A stretch of DNA of 64,000 bases from Iris pallida (Eukaryota > Streptophyta > Magnoliopsida > Asparagales > Iridaceae): positions 23,952,331 through 24,016,330 of the forward strand of contig JANAVB010031417.1 in assembly GCA_029216955.1 (NCBI GenBank), written 5' to 3'. Below, piece by piece: positions 20,918-32,790 of the stretch. The notes beneath the pieces are model-generated. The model saw only the letters and a program-made list of their open reading frames with translations. It did not search any database and was not told the origin of the DNA. The translations under genes and the position numbers were made by a program. The first letter of the stretch is position 1; every line of letters starts with the position of its first letter.

Positions 20918-21139
20918 TGTAGCTTCATGTTAAGGAACCAGATCTTCATGGCGAACTTCGTACTGCCCTCAGATTTGATTAACGATGAGTTTTGAGTCAT
21001 CGTAAGCTTTCAGATGATCCACCCCCAGCTGTTGTGCCAGCTGGAGTCCCATGATGAGAGCATTATACTCGGCAACATTTGTTAGAGCACGACTTCGAAA
21101 GGGAGTAGGCACGCTGGATGACCAGCTGATCGGGGGAGA
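20918..21139 (-). pseudogene. C-terminal half of the Tat additional RNase H
   Basis: The broken frame reads NVAEYNALIMGLQLAQQLGV and then KAYDDSKLIVNQ, which fit the second half of the additional RNase H of Tat elements. It continues from the N-terminal half at 30175-30440 across the solo LTR insertion. Confidence 0.7.
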
Positions 21140-22914
21140 CTAAGTGTCACGCCCCAGAACCAGAATACTTGAGAGCGGGGGAATGACTCAACCAGCTACG
21201 TATTACGGGTAGATAAATACCGTATAATATGATCAATGCTGTCTAACCAGACGAGGGGGGTGCATACTACATGGAAGTCTTACTATGGTCACTTTACATC
21301 TATTGTCTCAATCATTCAAACAAGAAGCAAAAATAGAGAACATGTAAGATAAAGCAGTAAGGCGTCCCAAACGCTTAGTCAAGATGTTCTTGAGATCTGG
21401 CTTTACAAAACATAGCCAGATAAAATAGTAACATATACACAATTGTTATCAGCTGCAGTCTGACTTAGTTACAATTATGTAAAAGCTAGTGCAAGACTAT
21501 CCGACTAACATGTCGGTGCCAAACGTCAAAATGTAAAGTAAATAACAAAACGAGTGGTGGAGTAAGGAACCCACTCGAGTCCTCCTGCGATCATTCCCCT
21601 AGTATTGACCATCTTGGAGGTGGAAGTAAGCTGAGTCCTCGGGAACCGGCTCTAAATCTGGCCATACAAAACTAGAGAGGTTAGACCTCTAATAGCAAGT
21701 ACCACAAGGAAGCACGATATGAAGGATTAAACCAGTAAGTAAAAGAATATAATAATAATAGATCTCTGCTTTCCACTAGGATTCACATAACATCACGACA
21801 CTTCGAACCAACCTCCCAACCAAACAAGGACAGAAGTTGGCCCGTCATGTCCTGACATTCTGATCATCTCAGTTAGGCAACAGAGTAGGAACAGTACACA
21901 AACAAATCATCTTGAACGGCCAATCAACTCCTACGGCTTGCTATTGTGAGCCCCAAGTTATCCTGGAATTATGCAAAATAGGGATTCCTCAGTTCTTACT
22001 ATGTGCGAGCAAGGCTAGTCTATCCAGTCAATCAATTGCGCCAATCATGAATTAGACGAGTCCCAGCGGGACGCCCGTCATCAATATATAATATACAATA
22101 ATAATATAAGCAGATACCGCTTCCTGCCCGTGTGGCAGGTTTACAGTATCTGTGGGAACCAGCCGGCCTGTCGGGCACTACTAGTCCCAAGAGGGCTGCC
22201 ATGTAAGAACTCGGGGATCTATTCTCTTCATGCAATCATTATTTTATTTAACTTAATAGTCCCTACGTTGAGTGAAATCCCATGCCGTGGATCATGGTCA
22301 TTCAAATGAGTACTTTCGTACGGGGTACGCTATGCACAACTCTACAACGATACCAGTGCGGTTAGGTTGCAGGTCTTACATAGCGTAATGCAACAATCCA
22401 AACTAACCACGGAATAATCATGCCTTGACCATAAAGTACACATGCTTCTTTTGTAAAATAAATAAATAAATAGTTTGAAGCCTGCATGTGCCTATATGTC
22501 AATATTCGGGATCAGCCAGTCGATTACAATAGTTCATATCATGAACGTGTCTCATTCATTCAATTCAATAAGACGACTAGCCAGTCTCTTAGTTCCAACT
22601 AGGAACGCAAGATCAATTTTAGTCAAGATAACCATCGTCATCAATGGTGACAAGGCATGAAAGTCAATTAGTATTAAATGGGTCGAGTCTATAACTCTCA
22701 AGGTCCAGTTCCAGTCTTACTGGGTATCCATAAACCAATCAAGACACAGGACACGTTCTACACAACCATATATATTAAAATAGTAACATGCTAAGATTAT
22801 CGAGTTCATACGAAAGGCATAAGGATATAATAGGAAGATTATCATGCTACCATCAAATGAATAAATTAGAGAACAAATAGAAACACCCAGGTCAGGAAGT
22901 CACGCCAACAAGTC

Positions 22915-23175
22915 TATGCTAAGGCCAACAAGTCACGCCAAGAATCGTACGCGTAAAAAGTACGCCAAGTTAAGTAGGAAGGAGTAAGCGTATAAACAAC
23001 GTGAGCGTGAAAAGTGGTTCACGTTGGCACGCATAGCGTGAAAAAGCGTGATAAAAAATTCATGCACGTACAAAGTGAGCATGGAAAGAAATTCACGCAC
23101 GCACAAAGTGAGCGTGGAAAGAAATTCACGCATGCACAGAGTGAGCGTGAAGACTCAAAATTCACGCTGAACACG
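22915..23175. repeat. LTR minisatellite, left part
   Basis: Degenerate units of about 30-40 bp carry CACGC and GAGCGTG cores (for example AAATTCACGCACGCACAAAG). The array is interrupted at 23175 by the nested element and resumes at 29254. Confidence 0.75.
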
Positions 23176-26100
23176 TGTCACGACCCGCACCCACTGTGAG
23201 GGTACGAGAACGTAACAACGCCCAGCCTACGCCGCAGTGTCGGCGGTAGAACGCTGTCCTAGGTCAACATACATCTAACAATATCTATCTAAACAGTTAT
23301 ACTCCCCGAATGGGGTGACATAGCAATAGTAAACTCAATCACAACTAAGAAAGAGATAGCACGATATGAAATAGAACTCAAGGAATAAAATAGATAAAAG
23401 CAGTCTAAGATAATCCCAGCAATATCCAACTGTACAAGGTCTCAGATGAAAGAATATATACAATACTGAACTCCAGAAATAAAGTCTAACTAGAACATGT
23501 CTCCAGACTACAATGATAAACAGCCTAACTAATCTAGTCTAGACAGTCGGGATGAAATCCTCAGCTAGAGCTGGGTCCTCCTGAGGGTCCAGCTCGCAGG
23601 TGTCATCTAAGGCTGCCCCGTAGTAAGTGTCCAGACCAGCCTCCTCCTCGTCCTCTGTAATATTTTCAACAGGTCCAGTCAGGACAGGAGCGAGTACAAT
23701 ACATCTCAACAGATCATAGCAGGTTAGAAAATATAGACATGCAGTAAAGTAAGATACAAGTACTGAAGGAAGTGCAGTATGTAAACAGAGAGAGAACTGT
23801 AATAGAAATATCTACTATACATAGAGAACTAGCAGTGACTAGTGAGTCAGAGTACGAGATGGCATGTAATTGGCTTAGGTTGTACATGATGAACATGAAA
23901 AGTAACAGAGTGTACATGATGGGTAAATCACATGACCATTTATACTCCCCCTACCCACAATCAATACACAAGGATCTGTTCAAGTTACGTTACGGACATG
24001 ATGTTTTGGTTATACAAGAGACACATGGGCAAACATGAGCGTACATGAAAGAACATGAGAGTACATGAACGTACATGTAAGAACATGAGAGAACATGAGT
24101 GTACATGAATAACGCAGATGCAAGGAATACATGATGTACATGAAACACATGTCATAAAGTATCCGATGCGCCCGCTAAGGGGGTAACATCCCAAGGAGAG
24201 ATCCATATAGTACTAATCCGTGTGACCAACGTGACAGTACAAGTAAAGTAATCTACTGCAGGAAATAATTCTAAGCAGGATATGAAATGATCAGAGAATG
24301 TACTCGCCTGTAACTGAGTGTCCGATATGAAACGTACTGTCCAAGGAGTGGTGTCTGGCTCCTAATCAGAACAGCACAAGTCACAACAAGTCCAGAATAT
24401 CAAAATGGAGTCCTACTATGCATTCTATATGATTCTAAGTCAATCTAGGCCAAAGTCAACTCTTGGTCAACTCTGGTCGACCCTAGAAGTCAAACTAGGT
24501 CAACCAAGTCAAACCTAAGTCAAACTAGTCTAACTAGGTCTAACAAGTCATTTCTAGGTCTAACTAGACTAATAGACACACCATAGGCCAATAGCACATA
24601 CATCCATACCATACCACATGTGAAAATATATGAATATCCCTATGTGCATATAGGCTAGTATCCATAGGCTTCCATATATGATACTCATACAATCACACAT
24701 TTACAAGAGGGAACTAATATATATATACACATATATAATTCACAAATTACATAACCTATGACTTATTGGAAAATTCCTACATTAGCTATGTAAGGGCACA
24801 CAACTACAATAAACCTCACACATCCTTATCACCATATAAATATACCTAAGATATACAAACATAAAAAGGCATCCAAGGCATATGTGTATGTGTGTGTGTG
24901 AGATAGAGTGACAGGAAAAAGAACTAAAACAGTGAAGGAAACAATATGGGGTGTGTGGTGTCTACAAGTGTGTGTGTGTGTGGAGACAATATGAGTGTTA
25001 GTGTGAGAGGCAATTGTGTGTGTGTGTGAAGTGAGCAATATGTGACTGTACAGTGCACCCAGGAAAAATCAGTGAAGGAAACAACATTCACTTTCCCCCC
25101 TTCCCATTCATTCTCAGCTATTAAGTATTAAACATACAGTCAACAAAACATGTTCAAATCTCAGTTTTTGTAAAGGGTATTAACATTACAGTTTAACAAC
25201 ATATTAATCTCAGTTTTGGTATTAACATACTATCACCAAAACATTACAAAATCTCAGATTTTAACAGTCCAAGTAAAACCCAGGTTTGTATCCTCACACA
25301 AACTCAAGTTCTATACATTAGAACACAGTTTACAAAACAATTTCAACTCATAAATCAGTCCAGAATTTGGAATCCAGGATTTGAATCCAAACCATCTCCA
25401 TATGACCCCAAAATCCACATACCAATGTGGACACAAAACACTTGTATAATGCATATTCATTGAGTATACTCATTACCAACCTCATGTTTGATGTTTAATC
25501 TACTTTTGGTTGATTTGAATCCCTTTTTCCCATGTTTCCTGATACATGATACAAACACTGATTTTTTTCCAGTTTTAAAATGGGATTTTACAAGGATTTT
25601 TACTAAGTTTGAACTGTCAAATTCATAGCCTTTAATCCTTAGCATATTCACCAGTGTTTTGTGTATTGGTATGTGGATTTTGGGGTCATATGGAGATGGT
25701 TTGGATTCAAATCCTGGATTCCAAATTCTGGACTGATTTATGAGTTGAAATTGTTTTGTAAACTGTGTTCTAATGTATAGAACTTGAGTTTGTGTGAGGA
25801 TACAAACCTGGGTTTTACTTGGACTGTTAAAATCTGAGATTTTGTAATGTTTTGGTGATAGTATGTTAATACCAAAACTGAGATTAATATGTTGTTAAAC
25901 TGTAATGTTAATACCCTTTACAAAAACTGAGATTTGAACATGTTTTGTTGACTGTATGTTTAATACTTAATAGCTGAGAATGAATGGGAAGGGGGGAAAG
26001 TGAATGTTGTTTCCTTCACTGATTTTTCCTGGGTGCACTGTACAGTCACATATTGCTCACTTCACACACACACACAATTGCCTCTCACACTAACACTCAC

Positions 26101-27919
26101 ATTGTCTCCACACACACACACACTTGTAGACACCACACACCCCATATTGTTTCCTTCACTGTTTTAGTTCTTTTTCCTGTCACTCTATCTCACACACACA
26201 CATACACATATGCCTTGGATGCCTTTTTATGTTTGTATATCTTAGGTATATTTATATGGTGATAAGGATGTGTGAGGTTTATTGTAGTTGTGTGCCCTTA
26301 CATAGCTAATGTAGGAATTTTCCAATAAGTCATAGGTTATGTAATTTGTGAATTATATATGTGTATATATATATATATTAGTTCCCTCTTGTAAATGTGT
26401 GATTGTATGAGTATCATATATGGAAGCCTATGGATACTAGCCTATATGCACATAGGGATATTCATATATTTTCACATGTGGTATGGTATGGATGTATGTG
26501 CTATTGGCCTATGGTGTGTCTATTAGTCTAGTTAGACCTAGAAATGACTTGTTAGACCTAGTTAGACTAGTTTGACTTAGGTTTGACTTGGTTGACCTAG
26601 TTTGACTTCTAGGGTCGACCAGAGTTGACCAAGAGTTGACTTTGGCCTAGATTGACTTAGAATCATATAGAATGCATAGTAGGACTCCATTTTGATATTC
26701 TGGACTTGTTGTGACTTGTGCTGTTCTGATTAGGAGCCAGACACCACTCCTTGGACAGTACGTTTCATATCGGACACTCAGTTACAGGCGAGTACATTCT
26801 CTGATCATTTCATATCCTGCTTAGAATTATTTCCTGCAGTAGATTACTTTACTTGTACTGTCACGTTGGTCACACGGATTAGTACTATATGGATCTCTCC
26901 TTGGGATGTTACCCCCTTAGCGGGCGCATCGGATACTTTATGACATGTGTTTCATGTACATCATGTATTCCTTGCATCTGCGTTATTCATGTACACTCAT
27001 GTTCTCTCATGTTCTTACATGTACGTTCATGTACTCTCATGTTCTTTCATGTACGCTCATGTTTGCCCATGTGTCTCTTGTATAACCAAAACATCATGTC
27101 CGTAACGTAACTTGAACAGATCCTTGTGTATTGATTGTGGGTAGGGGGAGTATAAATGGTCATGTGATTTACCCATCATGTACACTCTGTTACTTTTCAT
27201 GTTCATCATGTACAACCTAAGCCAATTACATGCCATCTCGTACTCTGACTCACTAGTCACTGCTAGTTCTCTATGTATAGTAGATATTTCTATTACAGTT
27301 CTCTCTCTGTTTACATACTGCACTTCCTTCAGTACTTGTATCTTACTTTACTGCATGTCTATATTTTCTAACCTGCTATGATCTGTTGAGATGTATTGTA
27401 CTCGCTCCTGTCCTGACTGGACCTGTTGAAAATATTACAGAGGACGAGGAGGAGGCTGGTCTGGACACTTACTACGGGGTAGCCTTAGATGACACCTGCG
27501 AGCTGGACCCTCAGGAGGACCCAGCTCTAGCTGAGGATTTCATCCCGACTGTCTAGACTAGATTAGTTAGGCTGTTTATCATTGTAGTCTGGAGACATGT
27601 TCTAGTTAGACTTTATTTCTGGAGTTCAGTATTGTATATATTCTTTCATCTGAGACCTTGTACAGTTGGATATTGCTGGGATTATCTTAGACTGCTTTTA
27701 TCTATTTTATTCCTTGAGTTCTATTTCATATCGTGCTATCTCTTTCTTAGTTGTGATTGAGTTTACTATTGCTATGTCACCCCATTCGGGGAGTATAACT
27801 GTTTAGATAGATATTGTTAGATGTATGTTGACCTAGGACAGCGTTCTACCGCCGACACTGCGGCGTAGGCTGGGCGTTGTTACGTTCTCGTACCCTCACA
27901 GTGGGTGCGGGTCGTGACA
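23176..27919. repeat. Giant palindrome: two 2.27-kb inverted arms, 210-bp loop
   Basis: Left arm 23176-25442 and right arm 25653-27919 are inverted copies: base x pairs with 51095 minus x at both ends of the arms. Only a few differences are visible: one base near 23612, one near 24990, a 4-bp change in a TA run and a 4-base indel at the tip. Each arm ends as an LTR 3' end (GGGTCGTGACA). Each arm holds a GTACATGAAAGAACATGAGA-type minisatellite (24035-24115 and mirror) and a TG/CA-rich run (24880-25030 and mirror). Small frames in the arms are not credible genes. Confidence 0.93.
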
Positions 27920-27928
27920 CATTTTTAG

Positions 27929-27946
27929 TGGTGGCCCATGCAGGTC
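27929..27946 (+). promoter_or_regulatory. Primer binding site for tRNA-Ile after the right palindrome arm
   Basis: TGGTGGCCCATGCAGGTC is exactly the complement of the 3' end of plant tRNA-Ile (AAU), including CCA, as I recall that sequence. It lies nine bases after the LTR end at 27919. This makes the right arm the end of a plus-oriented LTR followed by the start of an internal region. Confidence 0.8.
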
Positions 27947-29253
27947 GGACTTCTCCCAAACCCGACCACGACTTGACACAAAATTTGGGGAGAGGGGTGA
28001 CAGAAGGTGCCCCAACAATCTCCCAAAGTTTCGTGCCAAGAAGATTCGTGTCGTGTCCGGAATTAACCCCGTGATGCAGGGGATCACTGTAGCCCGCGCG
28101 CGCGTGTGCGCGAGGCGTGTGCACGAGTGTCGTGGGGACACGACACAAGCACAAAACTTGCTCAGAGCTCCAGAAATGGCTAAGCGACATCAAAATACAA
28201 ATTTACATTCAATTAGAAATCGAAAACTGCACAGAAAGTTTCTCAGAGACAATTCATCAAACACATTCAACAGTTCACTGATACGTGTCCTGTTTGGACA
28301 CGAAAGGACACGAAAACCTAGGGTTTCCTATTCCTATAGTTAGGTTAGGTCTAGGGCTTCCTATTCATGCACTTGAACCAGAATTTCATGGTGGAAATGG
28401 TGAGTTACCTCAATGTATCAAATCCCTCCAAAAAGCTTAAAGAGTGGGGTTCTTCCCAATGGTGAAACTCCTCCAAATCTTCCCAAATCTGAGAATACTC
28501 ATAGCCAACAGAAAATAGGAAGGATTTAGAACCCAATGCAATTTGTTTGGGTCAAAAAGGAATAAAAATGAATTTTCTAGGATTTATTGAAGATGGGGAT
28601 TACCTCTTTCCAAAACTTTATCAAGAAACCTAAAGGAGGCTAGCCCTAACAACTAGGAGGGATTAAATAGGGGGGAAATCCCTAGGTTCAGCTAGGGATG
28701 GCTGACCACTTGGTCTTGGGTTAGGGTTGAGCTAGGTTTGAGTCCAATCTAGCTAAGTCACAATAATGACTTGTGAAACCACAAGCCATTCACCAACTCA
28801 AATGATTTCTAACATTCTAATTCTAGTTCTATGAATCACTAACCACTAACTTGAGTCACACTAGGTTAGACTAGGGTCACTTGACCTAACCAAGCTCAAC
28901 TAACTATGGTTAGTTCCTAGGTTAGTCTACAAGAGTCAAAACTGACCAAAATCAAACCAGTCCAAATAAATCCAAAATAAATTCTAAAAATTCCCATAAA
29001 TTCTAATTAATAATAATAAATTTTATTTAATAAATAATAATCCCAAATAATTCTTAAAATTATAAAAATGACTAAAATATCCCTCAGTCTGGAAATGAAC
29101 ACTAGCAAGACACCAAATCATAAGTCATGAATTTAAATAGTTTAAAAATAATTAAAAATCACTAAAAATCATAACATGAAATAAATACCATTAAACAATA
29201 ATTATAATTACAAAATTTTAAAATTACCCTCTTCTGAAAAACTGGGTGTTACA
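27947..29253 (-). other. Tail of the nested insertion: LTR-like, no coding region
   Basis: 1.3 kb between the primer site and the right end. The start reads like a 5' untranslated region in plus orientation. About 28085-28150 is a CG/GT-rich stretch with GACACG units. The remainder is AT-rich and, on the minus strand, begins TGTAACACCC like an LTR 5' end. A TTAAATAG motif (minus strand CTATTTAA) lies near 28672. I cannot place the exact junction between the two parts. Confidence 0.5.
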
Positions 29254-29560
29254 ACACGTAAGACGTGTGCGTGAATAAAATTCATGCTGGCACGTAAGAA
29301 TGTGAGCATGACTCAAAATTTACGCAGGCACGTAAGAACGTGTGCGTGAATAAAAATTCACGCACTCATGTAAGAACGTGAGCGTGACTCAAAATTCACG
29401 CAGACACGTAAAGACGTGTGCGTGACTGAAAATTCACGCAGACACGTAAGAACGTGTGCGTGACTAAAAATTCACGCAGACACGTAAGAAAGTGTGCGTG
29501 ACTAAAAATTCACGCAGACACGTAAAGACGTGTGCGTGACTAAAACTTCGTTCCAAGCCA
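29254..29560. repeat. LTR minisatellite, right part
   Basis: About eight units of roughly 38 bp built on CACGTAAGAACGTGTGCGTG and AAAAATTCACGCAGA. Each unit carries internal dyads (CACG..CGTG, ACGT..ACGT). Confidence 0.85.
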
Positions 29561-30174
29561 GAAATGAAGTTCCCATGGTTCAGAACCCATAGACAACCGA
29601 GAATACACGCCAGGTTGGGAGATCAAAACCCATGAACAACCGAGAATACAACAACTTAGATCTAGAAGAAACAAGCCAAAGAAATCAAAAATGCTAAGTA
29701 CTAAACTCTCTCAGGATCATGAGAGGAAGACAAATGAACCATAAAAATAGTTCTCCAAGTGGGAAGCAAGAAGCAAGATGTACTTGCCTGCTCTTGGTTG
29801 GTGGAAGAGAGTGGTGAGGAAGAAGAAGAAGTAATGGTGAAGAATGAGAGTTATGAGGAGAGAGAAGGAGATGGGGGCTTAAATAGGAAGGGTGGTGGTA
29901 GGTGGGGGTTCGGTCCATGTGAACCGCCATGAACCAAAAATAACCAGCCATGGCCGAACCACAATAAGACTAAAATAGAGAAGTTAAAAGCAGGAAATAA
30001 AATACAGAAATAAAATGCAGGAATAAAATTGCAGGAAATAAAATACAGATAATTAATTAACATGAAATTAAAGGAAATTTAAATACCGAATAATACATGA
30101 TAAATATTAAATAAATATACATGAGTTGTACATGTATAAAAATATGTATTCTGGGAACGGGGAGTGACACTAAG

Positions 30175-30440
30175 ACTACCCCCACTCCTGCGATGATTTG
30201 GCCTTTGGGTCCTGTTCTCGAAGCGCCGTCGAAAAACACCCACCAGACGGAGTTTTTTTCGGTGACGTTTGATTCTTGGACCTCATCCGGGATGTCTTCA
30301 TAGAGTCTGGAGGACTCTGGGATGGGGTGTGCGGCCAAAAAGTCGGCTAGAGCTTGACCCTTGACTGCTTTTTGTGGACGAATACCATATTGTACGGCGT
30401 CAACAGAATTGCCCATGTAGCTAGTCGGGAGTTCAAACAT
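30175..30440 (-). pseudogene. N-terminal half of the Tat additional RNase H
   Basis: The frame reads QALADFLAAHPIPESSRLYE and then WWVFFDGASRTGPKGQIIAGVGVVLV, the opening of the additional RNase H that marks Tat-lineage elements. It is cut at the CTAAG duplication where the solo LTR inserted. The second half lies at 20918-21139. Confidence 0.85.
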
Positions 30441-30829
30441 CCCGGCTTCGTCATGAGAACCCTAAGTGGATTGACTCGGAAGATGACATGAATTTTTTGG
30501 CTCGAAACATAATGGCGAGTCTTCTGGATGGTGAACACCAAAGCCAAACACTCCTTTTCAACGGGGTTGTACCAGTGTTCGGCCCCGATCATCGTTCTAC
30601 TAAGGTAGTAGATAGCTTGCTCGTAGCCCGCATCGTTGTTCTGAGCCAACAAAGCGCCGAGGAAATGATCTATGGCACGGACGTAGAGGAGAAATGGTTT
30701 GCCTGCGACAGGTGCTACCAGGACCGGCGGGCTTGTCAGGTAAGCTTTGATATCATCATAAGCTTTATGGCATTCTTTTGTCCAGACTAGGAGACTCCCT
30801 TCTTCATGAGCTGGGTGAAGGGTTGGCAT
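30347..30829 (-). pseudogene. Tat-lineage gypsy RNase H
   Basis: 160 codons match the RNase H region that follows RT: PFLLYVRAIDHFLGALLAQ, YYLSRTMIGAEHWYNPVEKE and KTRHYVSSQKIHVIFRVNPL. The first catalytic Asp region reads YVRAID in place of the usual Asp-containing YVSATD-like motif, so activity is doubtful. Confidence 0.8.
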
Positions 30830-30894
30830 TTTCCGGAAAGGTTTGTTATAAACCTTCGAATGTATGCCAGATGCCCCTACAGGCTTCGAAGTTC

Positions 30895-32685
30895 TCAGAG
30901 ATTCTTCGGAGGGTCCATGTCAAGGATGGCTTTGGTTTTCTCGAGATCGACATGAATGCCTCTCGCCGTGACAATGAAGCCCAAGAACTTTCCGCTAGAA
31001 ACCCCAAGGAAGGATTTAGCGGGGTTCATCTTGAGTTGATGTGCGTGCATGAGATCGAAGACTATCTTTAGGTCTTGTAGGTGATCACCTTTGAGACGGC
31101 TCTTGACTGTGATGTCATCAACATAGCATTCAACTGTCTTACGAAGATGTTGACGGAAGATGGTACTCATAGCTCGTTGGTATGTAGCACCAGCGTTCTT
31201 CAAGCCAAAGGGCATCACTGTATAGCAGAAAACACCCTTCGGAGTCCTGAATGACGTGTGTTTTGCGTCATCGGGGAACATTTTGATCTGATTGTAGCCT
31301 GAATACCCGTCCATGAAAGATATGCGTTCGAAGCCACATATATTATCGATCATCACGTCAGTAATTGAAAGTGGGAATTCGTCCTTCGGGCAAGCAGTAT
31401 TAAGATCCCTGAAGTCGATACAGACTCGTATCTTCCCATTCTTCTTGGTGACAGGGACGACATTGGCCACCCAGTCCGGATGTTGCTCTTTACGGATGAA
31501 CCCGCTGCTCAGGAGTTTGTCTACTTCCTGATCGATAGCATTCATGATGTCAGGACGAAAGCGTTGTTGTTGTTGCTTTACAGGCTTAACATCAGGCAAG
31601 ATATTAAGTCTATGCATTGCGATCTGGAGATCAAGTCCTGGCATGTCTTCGTAGCTCCAGGCGAAGACGTCGATATATTCTTTGGCCAATTGGATCAAAG
31701 ACTCCCGGTCTTCTCCCTTTAGGCTCTTACTGATGAAGATGGGTTTAGAAGAAGATCCATTCCCAAGGTTGACTTGTTTGACCTCGTCTTCGGTAGGGGG
31801 TTCGCATAATTCAAAATGAGACTCCCACTGTGCTCCTAGGCGTTGAGCCCAGGGTTCTTCCTCAAAGAATTCTGGTGTTTGGTCATCGCCTTCATCCTCT
31901 TGAGATTGTGCAGATGTCATGTTGACTGATAACACCTTCCTGAAGACTGAGCCGATACTGGTATCGGAATCCCAAGTTGATGCTTCGGACGAATGAGAGT
32001 GTGCCACTTCTTCTTCTTCTTTCGAGCTCTCTGGAGTTGCCGGCGGCGTGACATAGCCCACCCCCCGTCGAGTACGATGATAGTAGTCCTGCGACTTTCC
32101 TTTAGGTGTTGGGAGCCGAAGGGGAAGACGCCGGCCTTTGTCGTAGTTCAGGCCTTTGTTGCTACTCAGATCATAACCCATCTTTTGGATGAGATACTTT
32201 GCCTTGTCCGTGTACTGATAGACTTGTATTCTGCCGGTATCTGGTTCTGGCTCGAGTGGCGGAAGGTCTTGATGACGCTCGACTTTGCCGAAGATGATGG
32301 GTTCTTCATCCCGATTCCGCGGTAGGACTATAAAACAGACTCTTTGGGATGGGACTACTCGATTTACCTGATTGACGGTCATTATTTGTGTTTGTAACGA
32401 CCGTAGAGCATTATCTAGTGTATACATGGCATTCCAATATGGAAGACTAGAATAATTGAAAGACACTCTATTATTGATAAAACACGATATTTTGTCCCAC
32501 GGGATTACATTATCAAGGGAAGGTGCATCTATATCAGCAGATATGTACTCTTCTAACTCTTCATCTGTGAGCACTGGGGCTGGTTCGGGAGAGTCCATCG
32601 CAGATTTGTCCTTGGGATCCGAGAGGGCTGTGTGGGCCTTCTCTTGTAGCTCAGATGATTGTGGAGGCTTGCATTTAAGACGCAC
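30895..32685 (-). pseudogene. pol: Tat-lineage reverse transcriptase
   Basis: 596 codons, the longest open frame of this element. The N-terminal 330 residues are a linker. The RT core follows: RVCIDFRDLNTACPKDEFPL, SFMDGYSGYNQIKM, YTVMPFGLKNAGATYQRAM and the active site CYVDDITVKS. It ends in the connection region (GFIVTARGIHVDLEKTKAI). An intact copy would make cDNA from the element's RNA. Confidence 0.88.
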
Positions 32686-32790
32686 CTACAGGGGTGCCTC
32701 GACTGCGCCTTCGATGACAGGTGCCTTCCCCTGTAGTTTTACCACAAGGGGAGCCGACGTCTGAGGAGGTTTTCCCTTGAGCCGTATCTT

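Larger units (their letters stand above)
23176..29253 (-). mobile_element. Nested 6.08-kb LTR-type insertion with a palindromic core
   Basis: The outer ends are TGTCACGACCC (23176) and GGGTGTTACA (29253), with the 5-bp duplication ACACG at 23171-23175 and 29254-29258. On the minus strand this reads TGTAACACCC to GGGTCGTGACA, the same end pair type as the solo LTR at 40697-43724. Inside are two inverted 2.27-kb arms around a 210-bp loop, then a tRNA-Ile primer site and 1.3 kb of tail. No gag or pol frame is present. It appears to be an LTR product rearranged before or after insertion. Confidence 0.8.
21145..30169 (-). mobile_element. Solo LTR (about 2.94 kb) split by a nested 6.08-kb insertion
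   Basis: It runs from TGTCACGCCCCAGAACC at 21145 to GGGGAGTGACA at 30169, flanked by the 5-bp duplication CTAAG (21140-21144 and 30170-30174). Without the nested insertion and its duplication the length is about 2942 bp. The sequence matches the 3' LTR at 55280-58274 along its length, so this is a solo LTR of that chromovirus family, oriented to the minus strand. No internal coding region is left. Its minisatellite at about 22915-23175 continues at 29254. Confidence 0.92.

Noticed and set aside
24829..25038. His/Thr-rich small frames, mirrored at 26053-26262
   Set aside because: They are translations of TG/CA repeats in the palindrome arms. The identity of the two copies only reflects the inverted repeat.
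29254..29560. CRISPR-like array of repeats and spacers
   Set aside because: Units are degenerate and there are no unique spacers of fixed length. It is an LTR minisatellite in plant DNA.
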